A stretch of DNA of 64,000 nucleotides, from the NCBI RefSeq assembly GCF_020524045.1, contig NZ_JAIVKL010000003.1, positions 1 through 64,000 on the forward strand, read 5' to 3'. Position 1 is the first letter of the stretch; each line of letters starts with the position of its first letter. The translations under genes and the position numbers were made by a program. The notes beneath the pieces were generated by a model that made no database searches, was not told where the DNA came from, and saw only the letters and a program-made list of their open reading frames with translations. The stretch comes from Metabacillus litoralis. GTDB taxonomy: Bacteria > Bacillota > Bacilli > Bacillales > Bacillaceae. Positions 1 to 8,639 of the stretch are shown piece after piece.

Positions 1-660
1 AGTTCAGCATTATTTGCCCTATAAGAAAAGCAAATCCATATAGGCGAATGATGAAAGCTACACAGGAACATCGTGTTGCCCCAAATCTCCTAAATAGACA
101 ATTTAAGCAAGGGGTTCCTGGAAAGGTCCTCCTAACAGATATTACGTATCTTCATTTTGGCAAGGGGCTTAGAGCTTACTTATCGGCCATTAAAGACGGA
201 TCTACTGGTGAAATCTTAGCCTATCATGTATCAGATCGAATGACCATTGACTTAGCTACAGACACCCTCCAAAAACTAAAGAAAAACAAGAATTTCAAGA
301 AAGCAAAGGACGCTTTAATACACTCAGACCAAGGCGTTCATTACACGCACCCTGACTTTCAAAAGAAGGTAAAAAAATTGGGTTTACGCCAGTCTATGTC
401 ACGAAGAGGAAACTGTTGGGATAACGCTCCTCAAGAATCTTTCTTTGGTCATTTTAAAGATGAAGCTTCTATAAAATCATGTACAAATTTAGATGAACTA
501 AGAAAAGAAATTAAGCAATATATGATCTATTACAATCACTATAGATACCAATGGAATTTAAATAAGATGACCCCTGTTCAATACAGAGATCATCTTATCA
601 AGACAGCCTAGACTTTTTTAAAAATGTCCTTTACAAAGGGTACACTTTAAATGGCACAGG
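1..660 (+). mobile_element. Right part of an IS3-family insertion sequence
   Basis: The transposase coding end is followed by about 50 bp of non-coding DNA before the rpsD 3' flank. This short stretch contains an imperfect inverted motif (TGTCCTTTACAAAGGGTACA) and should hold the right terminal repeat. The exact end and any target duplication cannot be fixed because the left end is outside the window. Confidence 0.5.
3..611 (+). CDS. IS3-family (IS150-type) transposase OrfB, 5' part outside window
   Basis: This is the DDE integrase-type transposase subunit of an IS3-family element. The reading frame is open from base 3, so the N-terminal part lies outside the window. The DDE residues are visible: Asp in TDITYL, Asp in HSDQGVHYTHP, and Glu in PQESFFGHFKDE. 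The C-terminus (YNHYRYQWNLNKMTPVQYR) is typical of the IS150 group and complete, ending in TAG. The internal ATG at 48 is probably not the real start, because in-frame coding continues upstream of it. It ends 63 bp from the rpsD stop on the opposite strand, where tyrS would be expected in B. subtilis. Confidence 0.9.
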   Translation, partial: FSIICPIRKANPYRRMMKATQEHRVAPNLLNRQFKQGVPGKVLLTDITYLHFGKGLRAYLSAIKDGSTGEILAYHVSDRMTIDLATDTLQKLKKNKNFKKAKDALIHSDQGVHYTHPDFQKKVKKLGLRQSMSRRGNCWDNAPQESFFGHFKDEASIKSCTNLDELRKEIKQYMIYYNHYRYQWNLNKMTPVQYRDHLIKTA

Positions 661-674
661 TTTTTTTATAACTA

Positions 675-1277
675 TTAACGAGAGTAGAACTCAACGATAA
701 GAGCTTCGTTAATTTCAGCAGGTAATTCAGAACGTTCAGGTAAACGAGTGAACGTACCTTCTAATTTATCAGCGTCGAAAGTTAGGTAATCAGGTACGAA
801 GTTGCTTACTTCGATAGCTTCCTTAACAATGTCAAGGTTGCGAGATTTTTCACGTAAAGTGATTGTTTGACCAGGTTTTACTTGGTATGATGGAATATCA
901 ACACGTCCACCATCAACAACGATATGACCGTGGTTAACTAATTGACGAGCTTGACGGCGAGTACGTGCTAAACCTAGACGGTATACTACGTTATCAAGAC
1001 GAGAATCAAGAAGAATCATGAAGTTCTCACCATGTTTACCAACCATTTTACTAGCTTTATCAAATAAGTTACGGAATTGGCGCTCATTTACACCATACAT
1101 ATGACGAAGCTTTTGCTTCTCTTGTAGTTGTAAACCATATTCAGAAATCTTTTTGCGTTGTCCTGGACCATGTTGTCCTGGAGCATATGGACGCTTTTCT
1201 AATTCTTTACCTGTACCACTTAATGAAATTCCTAATCGACGAGAGAGTTTCCAGCTTGAGCCTGTATAACGAGCCAT
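675..1277 (-). CDS. rpsD: 30S ribosomal protein S4
   Basis: S4 is a primary 16S rRNA binder that nucleates assembly of the small subunit body; in Bacillus it also represses its own synthesis. The 200-residue length is normal. The N-terminal S4 domain ([20 protein letters not shown]) lacks the zinc-binding cysteines, as in other Cys-free S4 proteins. The RNA-binding S4 domain follows around residues 90-155 ([20 protein letters not shown]). The start is fixed by AAAGGAGGA a few bases upstream. A sigma-A promoter and a roughly 190-nt leader precede it. No convincing terminator is seen on its 3' side, where the IS element now lies. Confidence 0.98.
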   Translation of the reverse strand: MARYTGSSWKLSRRLGISLSGTGKELEKRPYAPGQHGPGQRKKISEYGLQLQEKQKLRHMYGVNERQFRNLFDKASKMVGKHGENFMILLDSRLDNVVYRLGLARTRRQARQLVNHGHIVVDGGRVDIPSYQVKPGQTITLREKSRNLDIVKEAIEVSNFVPDYLTFDADKLEGTFTRLPERSELPAEINEALIVEFYSR

Positions 1278-1465
1278 GCTAACTCCTCCTTTATGTTTTT
1301 ATTTTGCATAAAATAAAAACCAGACTGACTATACAATTCTGCACATTTTGTTTTCATGTATCCTCGCTCCAGCAGCATAGAGTTACTCGATACACCTCCT
1401 TATTTAACAAGGGGAACAAAATGAAATCACAACTGCTACATCAATAGGCTGCATATTTTATACAC
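1278..1465 (-). promoter_or_regulatory. rpsD 5' leader, candidate S4 autoregulatory RNA
   Basis: A leader of roughly 190 nt lies between the rpsD promoter and start codon. It contains GC-richer paired segments (for example GTATC paired with GATAC around 1363-1400) and an internal GGAGGTG. Autogenous control of rpsD through its leader is established in B. subtilis. That this leader folds the same way is an inference from position and length. Confidence 0.5.
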
Positions 1466-1472
1466 AACGAAC

Positions 1473-1501
1473 ATTATATGTCTTACTTCACCATAAGTCA
1501 A
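1473..1501 (-). promoter_or_regulatory. Sigma-A promoter of rpsD
   Basis: On the minus strand, TTGACT (1496-1501) and TATAAT (1473-1478) are separated by exactly 17 bp, a near-consensus housekeeping promoter as expected for a ribosomal protein gene. Confidence 0.85.
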
Positions 1502-1578
1502 GAATATTTCTAAACTCTCTTTTTTATAGTAAACGGCATGATGCAAGGAAGCAACGAATTTGTAATTACAGATCTAAA

Positions 1579-1710
1579 ATGGATTACTCTTCAAAGAATA
1601 CCTATACCAAACCAAATAGTTATAAAGAAATAGCTGAATTAATTTTAAAAATTTCAAATGACGATACAAGGAATCCCACTAAGTACAAGCTAAACGATAC
1701 CTTCGTATGA
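1579..1710 (+). CDS. Possible 43-codon ORF in the rpsD-dgcP gap
   Basis: An open frame starting ATGGATTACTC encodes a 43-residue Lys/Asn-rich peptide (starts MDYSSKNTY, ends KLNDTFV). There is no Shine-Dalgarno sequence, and I recognise no family. It may be chance or a remnant of a lost gene. The rest of 1502-1770 shows nothing else. Confidence 0.12.
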   Translation: MDYSSKNTYTKPNSYKEIAELILKISNDDTRNPTKYKLNDTFV

Positions 1711-1770
1711 ATAATTAAAGAATAAGGGGGTATACTACATATTCTTTGTACTATTTATGTGTAGATTTTA

Positions 1771-1779
1771 TGTTATAAT
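1771..1779 (+). promoter_or_regulatory. Extended -10 promoter of dgcP
   Basis: TGTTATAAT is an extended -10 (TG-n-TATAAT) about 52 bp before the dgcP start. No good -35 is present at 17 bp, consistent with an extended -10 promoter. Confidence 0.5.
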
Positions 1780-1830
1780 AATGTGTAAATATTGTATTAT
1801 TTTGTAACTTAATTAGTGTGGGTGATTTTA

Positions 1831-3633
1831 ATGGAAAGTCGATCAGTTGAACAGACAATAAAATATGCTTTTTTTAATCATTTAAGTGAAGTTGAAAAAA
1901 AGTTTTCTCTGTATGAAGTAATAGAAAAGCTAACTAATATTTTAAAAAATGTGCTGTCTATTCATCATGCAGAATACTATCAATACAATGAAAAGTTAAA
2001 TTACCTTACACCTGTAAACAAGCTAGATCTTCCTTCAAAATCTTTACCACACAGTTTTATTTATGGAGAAGTTTATCAAGCTGAAGGAATATCTCTTATT
2101 CCAATTATGCAAAAAGATCGTTTGATTGGAATAGTAGAGCTAACAGATTTAAATGAAAATTTATCATATAAAGAGTTAACTGAAATAGCTAAAGCGTGTT
2201 CTACCTTTTATTCTTATTGTATGAATTTAGTCCACGTTACTCAAAATGATCAAAAATATGAAGAATTATATCGTATAACTGAGAAATTCCATTCTTTAAT
2301 GGATAAAGATGATGTGTTAGTTGAGTTAATTTCAACATTGCAAGCAATGTATACAGAATTTATTTTCTATTTATTTTTATCACATGATAACGAAAACCAT
2401 CGAGATTTACCGATTAAGGAATTAGGTTTCGATTATCAAGAAGATAATGAATTGGCGATGGAGGCTTACGTCACTGGGAAAGTGAAAACCTTATCTCAAG
2501 ATAATATAAAACAAACGACGGTTTATTGCCCTTTAAAAGGAAAACAAGGTGTTTATGGCGTTCTACAAGTAGTTGCGAATAATGATATTGAGCTTTCAAA
2601 AGAAAATAAAGATTTTATCGTTATGCTTGCAAATACAGCAGGTACAGCTTTAGAAAATGCTCAGCTTTATGACCAGTCAAAACGGTTAATTAAGGATTTA
2701 CAGCTAATTAACGAAACGTCACATCGATTAAATAAAAGCTTAAGATTAACAGATACAATGACATACATGTCTTCTAGAATAATGGAATCATTTGATGCAG
2801 ATGAGGTTGGTTTTTTCTATCTAAATCAAGATGGTACCATTCAAATATTCCCTGGAAGTACAGAGTTTTTTGACTCTGAAGATTTACACATGTATTTGGA
2901 CTATATTAGAGAAAAGCTTGAAAAGGATTTAGAGGGGCTGTTTATAGGTGACATATCAACGATACTAGAAGACGCAAAGTATTTGTCAATAATGGCAGTT
3001 CCGATGGTTCAAAGTGATAGTCTTAAGGGCTGTGCATTAGTAATGCATAAAAACCCTTACCATTTTTCCTTTGATATGTTCAAGCTTCTTCAATCGCTAA
3101 TTCATCATTCTACATTAGCATTAACAAATTCTCTTCTTAGAGAAGAGCTTGAAACTCTAGTGAAAACAGATCATCTAACACAATTGTATTCTCGGAGTTA
3201 TATGAATAGTTGCATTGAAAAATCAATTAAAATTGATCGTCAAGGTACATTTTTGTTAATTGATATCGATAATTTCAAGAAAGTAAATGATACGTTCGGT
3301 CATCAAATTGGTGATGAAATTCTTATTCAGGTGGCAAACATAATTAATAATAATATTCGAGAACATGATATAGGTGCAAGATGGGGTGGAGAGGAACTTG
3401 CCGTCTATCTACCACTAGTAGAATTAGAAGCTGGGATAGCTATTGCTGAAAGAATTGTTAGTCGAGTAAGAGAAAATACAAATCCTAGTATAACTGTTTC
3501 ATGTGGGGTTTCTTATTGGAATGCTGATCATGAATATACTTTTGATCAATTATTTAAGCAAGCAGATAAAGCGTTATATGATGCAAAAAGCAAAGGGAAA
3601 AATCAAGTGATTGTTCAGTCAGATATGGAATGA
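1831..3633 (+). CDS. dgcP: Diguanylate cyclase with N-terminal GAF-type sensor (DgcP/YtrP)
   Basis: Predicted to make cyclic di-GMP from two GTP. The first ~435 residues look like GAF-type sensor modules with no membrane helix. The last ~165 form a GGDEF domain: TDHLTQLYSR, LIDIDNFKKVNDTFGHQIGD, and the signature as GGEEL. A product-inhibition I-site, REHD, lies exactly five residues before GGEEL. The catalytic signature is therefore an accepted active variant with feedback control. The start at 1831 is preferred over the upstream GTG (1816) because GGGTGA sits at ribosome-binding distance from 1831. B. subtilis YtrP (DgcP) occupies the same position beside ytsP. Confidence 0.88.
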   Translation: MESRSVEQTIKYAFFNHLSEVEKKFSLYEVIEKLTNILKNVLSIHHAEYYQYNEKLNYLTPVNKLDLPSKSLPHSFIYGEVYQAEGISLIPIMQKDRLIGIVELTDLNENLSYKELTEIAKACSTFYSYCMNLVHVTQNDQKYEELYRITEKFHSLMDKDDVLVELISTLQAMYTEFIFYLFLSHDNENHRDLPIKELGFDYQEDNELAMEAYVTGKVKTLSQDNIKQTTVYCPLKGKQGVYGVLQVVANNDIELSKENKDFIVMLANTAGTALENAQLYDQSKRLIKDLQLINETSHRLNKSLRLTDTMTYMSSRIMESFDADEVGFFYLNQDGTIQIFPGSTEFFDSEDLHMYLDYIREKLEKDLEGLFIGDISTILEDAKYLSIMAVPMVQSDSLKGCALVMHKNPYHFSFDMFKLLQSLIHHSTLALTNSLLREELETLVKTDHLTQLYSRSYMNSCIEKSIKIDRQGTFLLIDIDNFKKVNDTFGHQIGDEILIQVANIINNNIREHDIGARWGGEELAVYLPLVELEAGIAIAERIVSRVRENTNPSITVSCGVSYWNADHEYTFDQLFKQADKALYDAKSKGKNQVIVQSDME

Positions 3634-3666
3634 AAAATGGATGACAAATTTGTCATCCATTTTTTG
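3633..3666. terminator. Bidirectional terminator between dgcP and ytsP
   Basis: A perfect hairpin (ATGGATGACAAA and its complement) is flanked by A and T runs, serving the two convergent genes. Confidence 0.85.
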
Positions 3667-3670
3667 CTGT

Positions 3671-4150
3671 TTAGATATATTGTATTAAAACATTTGTGAA
3701 TTCCTCTAAAAATGTTTGATCTTCTTCATCAAATCTATTTTTGATTGGACTGTCAATATCTAACACGCCAATTAACTTTCCTTCTTTTACAAGAGGAACA
3801 ACAATTTCTGAATTGGAGGCAGCATCACAAGCGATATGCCCTGGAAATTGATGCACATCTGCAACACGTTCTGTTTTTAGATGAGCAGCAGCAGATCCAC
3901 AAACACCTCTCCCAAGTGGGATACGTACACATGCTGGTAATCCTTGAAAAGGTCCTAGAACTAGCTGGTCTTCCTTCATTAGATAAAAGCCTACCCAATT
4001 AATGTTTTCTAGAAATTGATTTAATAAAGCTGAGGCATTTGATAAATTAGCAATGCGGTCATCTTCTCCCTCAAGTAAAGCTTTCAATTGATTGAGTAAT
4101 AGTCTGTATTTCTCTTCTTTATTACCATTGTATTTTTCGACATGAAACAT
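3671..4150 (-). CDS. ytsP: Free methionine-(R)-sulfoxide reductase, GAF type (YtsP)
   Basis: A 159-residue single GAF-domain protein that reduces free methionine-R-sulfoxide with thioredoxin. The three family cysteines are present: one in GLPACVRIP, one in GRGVCGSAA and one in GHIACDAAS. This is the arrangement known from E. coli fRMsr (YebR). AGGTAA lies just upstream of the ATG. It converges on dgcP and shares its terminator. Its role is repair of oxidised methionine in the cytosol. Confidence 0.88.
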   Translation of the reverse strand: MFHVEKYNGNKEEKYRLLLNQLKALLEGEDDRIANLSNASALLNQFLENINWVGFYLMKEDQLVLGPFQGLPACVRIPLGRGVCGSAAAHLKTERVADVHQFPGHIACDAASNSEIVVPLVKEGKLIGVLDIDSPIKNRFDEEDQTFLEEFTNVLIQYI

Positions 4151-4263
4151 GATGATTACCTACTTTCGGCTATTTAGTAACAAACACACAACAAACTTTG
4201 TCGAGCGAATGATAAAGGAATCTCCCGAACATAATTGAATAATTACATAGGGAGGTGTATAGG

Positions 4264-4914
4264 ATGAGTCAAAAAGTTTTAAATGATACAAGACAAAGAA
4301 TTCTTAACTCTGCAATCGAATTATTCAATTCGAAGGGATTTACCGGGACATCAGTTAGAGAAATTGCTAGTAAAGCAAATGTAAATGTAGCACATATCTC
4401 TTATTATTTTAAAGGTAAGGGTGGGTTGTTAGAATTTCTTGTCTCTTATTACTATGAAGGATATATAAAACTAATCGAAGAGAATTATGCCCATCTCCAA
4501 TACAGTAGCGTCCACTCTGTTTTAAGTAAGATTATTCTAGATATATTAAATTACCAACATGAAAATCGTCAACTCTCAAGATTGGTTTACCGGGAAGTGA
4601 CAGTTGATTCGATCTTAATACGCGAAGTAATGACAACTTATTTAACAAAAGAAAAGTATTTCATTAAAGCGTTATTTGAGCAAGGGATTAAGGAAGGCTA
4701 TTATCGAAAAGCCTTTATCCCTCATTTAATTATTCAACTTAGGAGTCTTTTGCATATGCCGTATTTACAGCCACAATACATGAGCGAAGTCCTTCATATT
4801 CAGTCACATGAAACTTATTTTGTGCATCAATATTACAAAGAACTTAAAATTTGGTTGAACTCATTGCTAATAGAAAGCTATTCAAAAGATGAAAAGTTGG
4901 TTGTTGTTCGTTAG
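4264..4914 (+). CDS. refZ: RefZ, TetR-family DNA-binding regulator of FtsZ assembly
   Basis: A 216-residue TetR-family protein. The N-terminal helix-turn-helix is clear (SVREIASKANVNVAHISYYF, residues about 30-50). The remainder is helical, as in TetR ligand/dimer domains. B. subtilis RefZ (YttP), at the same locus, binds chromosomal motifs near the poles and tunes FtsZ-ring placement at sporulation. The start is placed at 4264, with GGGAGGTG eight bases upstream; the GTG at 4255 lies inside that Shine-Dalgarno. No terminator is obvious downstream. Confidence 0.85.
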   Translation: MSQKVLNDTRQRILNSAIELFNSKGFTGTSVREIASKANVNVAHISYYFKGKGGLLEFLVSYYYEGYIKLIEENYAHLQYSSVHSVLSKIILDILNYQHENRQLSRLVYREVTVDSILIREVMTTYLTKEKYFIKALFEQGIKEGYYRKAFIPHLIIQLRSLLHMPYLQPQYMSEVLHIQSHETYFVHQYYKELKIWLNSLLIESYSKDEKLVVVR

Positions 4915-4948
4915 TTTTATAAAAAAAATCATTTGTTTTTGTATATTT

Positions 4949-5068
4949 TGAGGCTTTCTGATACTTTAGGTCATGGCAATGTAAATAGTATCATGCTATC
5001 TTTTTAAAAAGTACTTTTAATAAGGTAAATAAGTCAATTAGCAACTTACTTTCAGGTAAGAGCTTTCA
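4949..5068 (+). repeat. Degenerate family C repeat
   Basis: The right end (AATTAGCAAC, then TTTCAGGTAAGAGCTTTC) matches the right end of intact family C copies (AGCAACAATC.TTCAGAAAAGAGCCTTT). The left end (GAGGCTTTCTGATA) is eroded and the interior is shortened. It lies between the convergent refZ and hisJ genes. Confidence 0.5.
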
Positions 5069-5083
5069 TTAACAAAATAGAGA

Positions 5084-5884
5084 TTATGTTAATGAATCAT
5101 AATGGAAATAGTTCTTTCCTACATCCCTTGCACTATGGGCATCTGAACCGTATATTAGAGGGATTTTTTGCTTTATTGCTAATTCAACAACAGATGAGCT
5201 TGGGTACGTTTCTCCACAGAACTCTTTTCTTAACCCTGCTACATTATAGTCAATCTCCATTCCTTGTTCCTTAATTGCAAATAAAATTTTTGAAATCATC
5301 TCTTCAGTAGAAAAAGTAATGTGATAAAGTTTTTGGAATTTATTTACTAATGTTAAATGACCGATTCTTTTTGGTTTGTATTTTCCTAAATCACTTTTAA
5401 TTGAATGCAAAACTTCATCATAATATAGTTGATGAAGTTTTTGTAAAGATCCAGTCAACTTAACCATTTCCCCGAAAGTGTGTTCATCATAATCTAGACA
5501 AAAATAAGAGTTTTTAAGATATAAAAAATGGACAGATAGAATGCTATCATCTAAATATTTTCCATATTCATTTAGAAACTTTTTCGTTTCACCACTATAT
5601 TCTTTTATATAATCAACCTCTAACCCAAGATTTATTTCAATTTTATTTTTATATTTGTTTTTAAACTTTTGTATTTTTTGGATATAATCCTCTAATTCGC
5701 CCATTTTCATCGCACTATCTTGTAAAGGTGTTGGATCCTTAAATCCTAAGGGAAGTGGGGCATGCTCCGTAAAACTCAAGCTTTGAAAGCCTTCTATTAT
5801 TGCCATTTTAATATAGTCTTCTAATAGATCTGTAGTCCCATGAGGACAATAAGGGGTATGGACATGGCCATCTTTTTTTAGCAT
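5084..5884 (-). CDS. hisJ: Histidinol-phosphatase, PHP family
   Basis: Removes phosphate from L-histidinol phosphate, the penultimate step of histidine synthesis. PHP metal-binding motifs are present: DGHVHTPYCPHG at residues 5-16, FTEHAPLP around 38-45, and GSDAH near the C-terminus. The 266-residue length is typical of B. subtilis HisJ. GGAGGA precedes the ATG. As in B. subtilis, it stands apart from the his operon. The 3' end runs into a degenerate repeat; no terminator is obvious. Confidence 0.92.
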   Translation of the reverse strand: MLKKDGHVHTPYCPHGTTDLLEDYIKMAIIEGFQSLSFTEHAPLPLGFKDPTPLQDSAMKMGELEDYIQKIQKFKNKYKNKIEINLGLEVDYIKEYSGETKKFLNEYGKYLDDSILSVHFLYLKNSYFCLDYDEHTFGEMVKLTGSLQKLHQLYYDEVLHSIKSDLGKYKPKRIGHLTLVNKFQKLYHITFSTEEMISKILFAIKEQGMEIDYNVAGLRKEFCGETYPSSSVVELAIKQKIPLIYGSDAHSARDVGKNYFHYDSLT

Positions 5885-5939
5885 ATGTTTTCTCCTCCAA
5901 TCGTTTTATTATAAATATATTTCAAAATTATTTTATATT

Positions 5940-6108
5940 AAGGCTGTTTTCGCACAAACTTTGTTGCTTTTAAATACCTTAAGCAATTAGCACTGTATTA
6001 AGTCTAGTGGCATCTATTCTTCATAAAATAGTACCCTTATAGTAAAAAATCACTGATTTCACTATATATTTTGGTTACATAGCAACAATCGTTCAGAAAA
6101 GAGCCTTT
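5940..6108 (+). repeat. Intact family C repeat (MITE-like)
   Basis: About 169 bp with imperfect terminal inverted repeats: left AAGGCTGTTTTCGCACAAAC, right ending CAGAAAAGAGCCTT. It has the family interior AGTGGCATCTATTCTTCATA. TATT borders both ends, a candidate 4-bp target duplication. It lies between hisJ and ezrA, which diverge. The remaining gap from 6109 to 6584 shows no gene and no further recognisable repeat. Confidence 0.7.
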
Positions 6109-6584
6109 ATTAAAGTGAATGAAAGGGTTTGAAAATTTCCTTTCTCTGCTAACCTTTTTCAAGTTGGGTTAGGAAACTGATCAAAGTTAAGAAAATAGTA
6201 GCTTTTTTACCCTCGAGAAGGAAAATAACCTCATTTTTCTAATGTCATAAGCTTTAATGTATAGAAACTCCTTTTATTTCTATTCACTATTGTTTGTTAC
6301 CTCTGCTATTCTTGCAAAAATGAGCAATTCTCACTTATAAAATCAGGTTTTCAACATAATAGGACAAATAATGTAAAAAAATAAAAATTTCTGGTCAAAA
6401 AATGTCGTTTACATGGTATCATAAAAACATTGAAAAAACATTATAAACTACTGTATAAGAGTATGTTTAGAATTTACATAAACATATTATAAAGTGATAT
6501 TTAAATATGGGTTGTTTCTTAAAAAACCAAAGTAATAAAAAAGAGCTTGAATAAATTGAAGAAGATTGATAATTAGTAGATAAT

Positions 6585-6613
6585 TTGACATAGACGCTTA
6601 TCAGCATGATAAT
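6585..6613 (+). promoter_or_regulatory. Sigma-A promoter of ezrA
   Basis: TTGACA (6585-6590) and GATAAT (6608-6613) are separated by exactly 17 bp, about 75 bp before ezrA. Confidence 0.75.
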
Positions 6614-6687
6614 GTGAAACCTTTCATCTTTGGGGAGTTTCATCTTCCCTGTCATGAGGATTTTGTGTAACAACGAGGGGGCTCATT

Positions 6688-8376
6688 ATGGAAGTTATAA
6701 TTGGATTAGTCCTTCTAATATGTATTTTATTTGGTACAGGATATGTATTGAGAAGAAAGATTTATAAAGAAGTTGATCGGTTAGAGGCAAGAAAAATTGA
6801 GATTATGAACAGATCTATTATTGATGAATTGTCAAAAGTAAAAGAACTAAAAATGGTAGGACAGGCAGAAATATTGTTTGAACAGTGGAGAAGCGAATGG
6901 GATGAGATTATTACTACTCAACTACCAGAAGTAGAAGAGCTGCTTTTCGATGCAGAAGATTATGCTGATAAATATCGTTTTAAAAAATCACGAAATGTTC
7001 TAGAACATATTGACGAGGTTTTAAAAACGGTTGACGATAATATTGATAAAATTATTGCTGAAATTAACGAGTTAGTTTCTAGTGAGGAAGAGAACTCAGT
7101 TGAGAGTGAAGAAATAAAAGAACAAGCGAAGAAAGTTAAAAAGACTTTGTTGGCACATAGTCATCAATTTGGAAAATCACATAATAAATTAGAAAAAGGC
7201 TTAGAACAAATCACCACTGATTTAAAGCAATTTGATATAGAAACGGAACAAGGAAATTATTTAGTAGCAAGAGATATCCTAAAGAAAACGATGGGGAATC
7301 TTGATAGCCTTCAAATAAAAATAGATGATATTCCTAAATTATTGACTGAGTGTCATACGACAATACCTAACTTATTAAATGAGTTAGAAGATGGGTATAA
7401 AGAAATGGTGGCAACAGGCTATTATTTAGAACATCTCCAAGTTGAAGAAGAGATTAGTAAAATTAGACAAAAGCTATCTTTGTTTAGTAATAAAATTGAA
7501 GAAACAGAGACAGACGATATACAAGAAGGTCTTCAATTAATACAGCAATCAATTGACAATTTATATGACCTTTTAGAAAAAGAAGTTGAAGCTAGTCAAT
7601 TTGTCAATTCATCAAAAAATAAAATTGACCAAAAACTAGAAGAGCTTTCAGCACAGAAAACAGCTACTTTACATGAAACAGATTTAGTTAAACAGAGCTA
7701 CCAATTATCTGAAACTGAGCTTCAAAAACAAAAAGTTATAGAGAAACAGCTTTCTCAAATAGAAAAAAAGTTTGTCCATATTCAGCAAAATTTACAAAGT
7801 GACCATGTTGCACATTCAATTATAAAAGAAGAACTAGAAGAAATTGAAAAGCAAATCGCTCAACTTTATGAAGACCATAATGAATATAGAGAGATGCTCC
7901 AAACATTAAGAAAAGATGAGCTTCAGGCTAGAGAAAAGCTTAATGATCTTAAAAGAATGCTATTAGATACAAGTAGGTCTGTTCAACAAAGTAATATACC
8001 AGGCCTTCCCATTGAATTTGGTGAATTAATAGATAGAGCTAGAAGAGATGTACAGAAGGTAACGTTAAAACTTGATGAGATTCCTCTAAATATGATAATT
8101 GTCATACAATTACTTGATGAAGCAGTGCAATCTGTTACAGCATTAAAGGAATTTGCTGACGAACTAATTGAACAGGTATTACTTATAGAGCAAGTGATCC
8201 AATATGGTAATAGATATAGAAGTCGCAACAAGCAACTCGAATTAAAATTCAAAGATGCTGAGAATTTGTTTAGAGAGTATGAGTATAGTAAAGCTTTAGA
8301 TGAAGCTGTTGCTGCCCTTGAGCAAGTTGAACCTGGTTCCTTAAATAAAATACAGGAACTGCTTAATAATCGATAA
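6688..8376 (+). CDS. ezrA: Septation ring regulator EzrA
   Basis: A membrane-anchored negative regulator of FtsZ-ring formation that also links FtsZ to cell-wall synthases. One N-terminal membrane helix (residues about 2-21, VIIGLVLLICILFGTGYVL) is followed by ~540 residues of charged coiled-coil spectrin-like repeats rich in Glu, Lys and Leu. The 562-residue length matches the family. GAGGGGG sits upstream of the ATG. It lies next to refZ/hisJ on one side and nifZ/thiI on the other, as in B. subtilis. Confidence 0.95.
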   Translation: MEVIIGLVLLICILFGTGYVLRRKIYKEVDRLEARKIEIMNRSIIDELSKVKELKMVGQAEILFEQWRSEWDEIITTQLPEVEELLFDAEDYADKYRFKKSRNVLEHIDEVLKTVDDNIDKIIAEINELVSSEEENSVESEEIKEQAKKVKKTLLAHSHQFGKSHNKLEKGLEQITTDLKQFDIETEQGNYLVARDILKKTMGNLDSLQIKIDDIPKLLTECHTTIPNLLNELEDGYKEMVATGYYLEHLQVEEEISKIRQKLSLFSNKIEETETDDIQEGLQLIQQSIDNLYDLLEKEVEASQFVNSSKNKIDQKLEELSAQKTATLHETDLVKQSYQLSETELQKQKVIEKQLSQIEKKFVHIQQNLQSDHVAHSIIKEELEEIEKQIAQLYEDHNEYREMLQTLRKDELQAREKLNDLKRMLLDTSRSVQQSNIPGLPIEFGELIDRARRDVQKVTLKLDEIPLNMIIVIQLLDEAVQSVTALKEFADELIEQVLLIEQVIQYGNRYRSRNKQLELKFKDAENLFREYEYSKALDEAVAALEQVEPGSLNKIQELLNNR

Positions 8377-8639
8377 AGTAACAAGTGTTTGAAACGATTC
8401 AGGGATGACATATAAAATGATGTAATAAATTTTGAACTAGTTTATCTAGTTTAAGATCGAAAAATCATTTTATCTTGTTGTCCTTGTTTTATTTTTTAAA
8501 CATTTTATTTTGACAGTTATTTTGTAAGTGTGATTTTTATTTCTATCTTTGTTGTGGTATGATTACACCTGAATTTTTCCCTTACTGAGGAAAAGATTTA
8601 AGTGTGAAGCTAATAATTTTCTTGTATGGGGGAAGAAAG

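Noticed and set aside
1278-1465. T-box for tyrS upstream of or near rpsD
   Set aside because: No T-box core sequence is present and tyrS is not in the window.
6151-6174. CTAACC/GGTTAG hairpin between hisJ and ezrA
   Set aside because: Only 6 bp of stem with a 12-nt loop and no T run; not distinguishable from chance in AT-rich DNA.
6467-6673. 68-codon antisense frame upstream of ezrA
   Set aside because: Lies over the ezrA promoter region, has no ribosome site and has a composition typical of translated AT-rich non-coding DNA.
7983-8411. 142-codon frame antisense to the ezrA 3' end
   Set aside because: A Ser/Leu-rich antisense shadow of coiled-coil coding sequence with no ribosome site.
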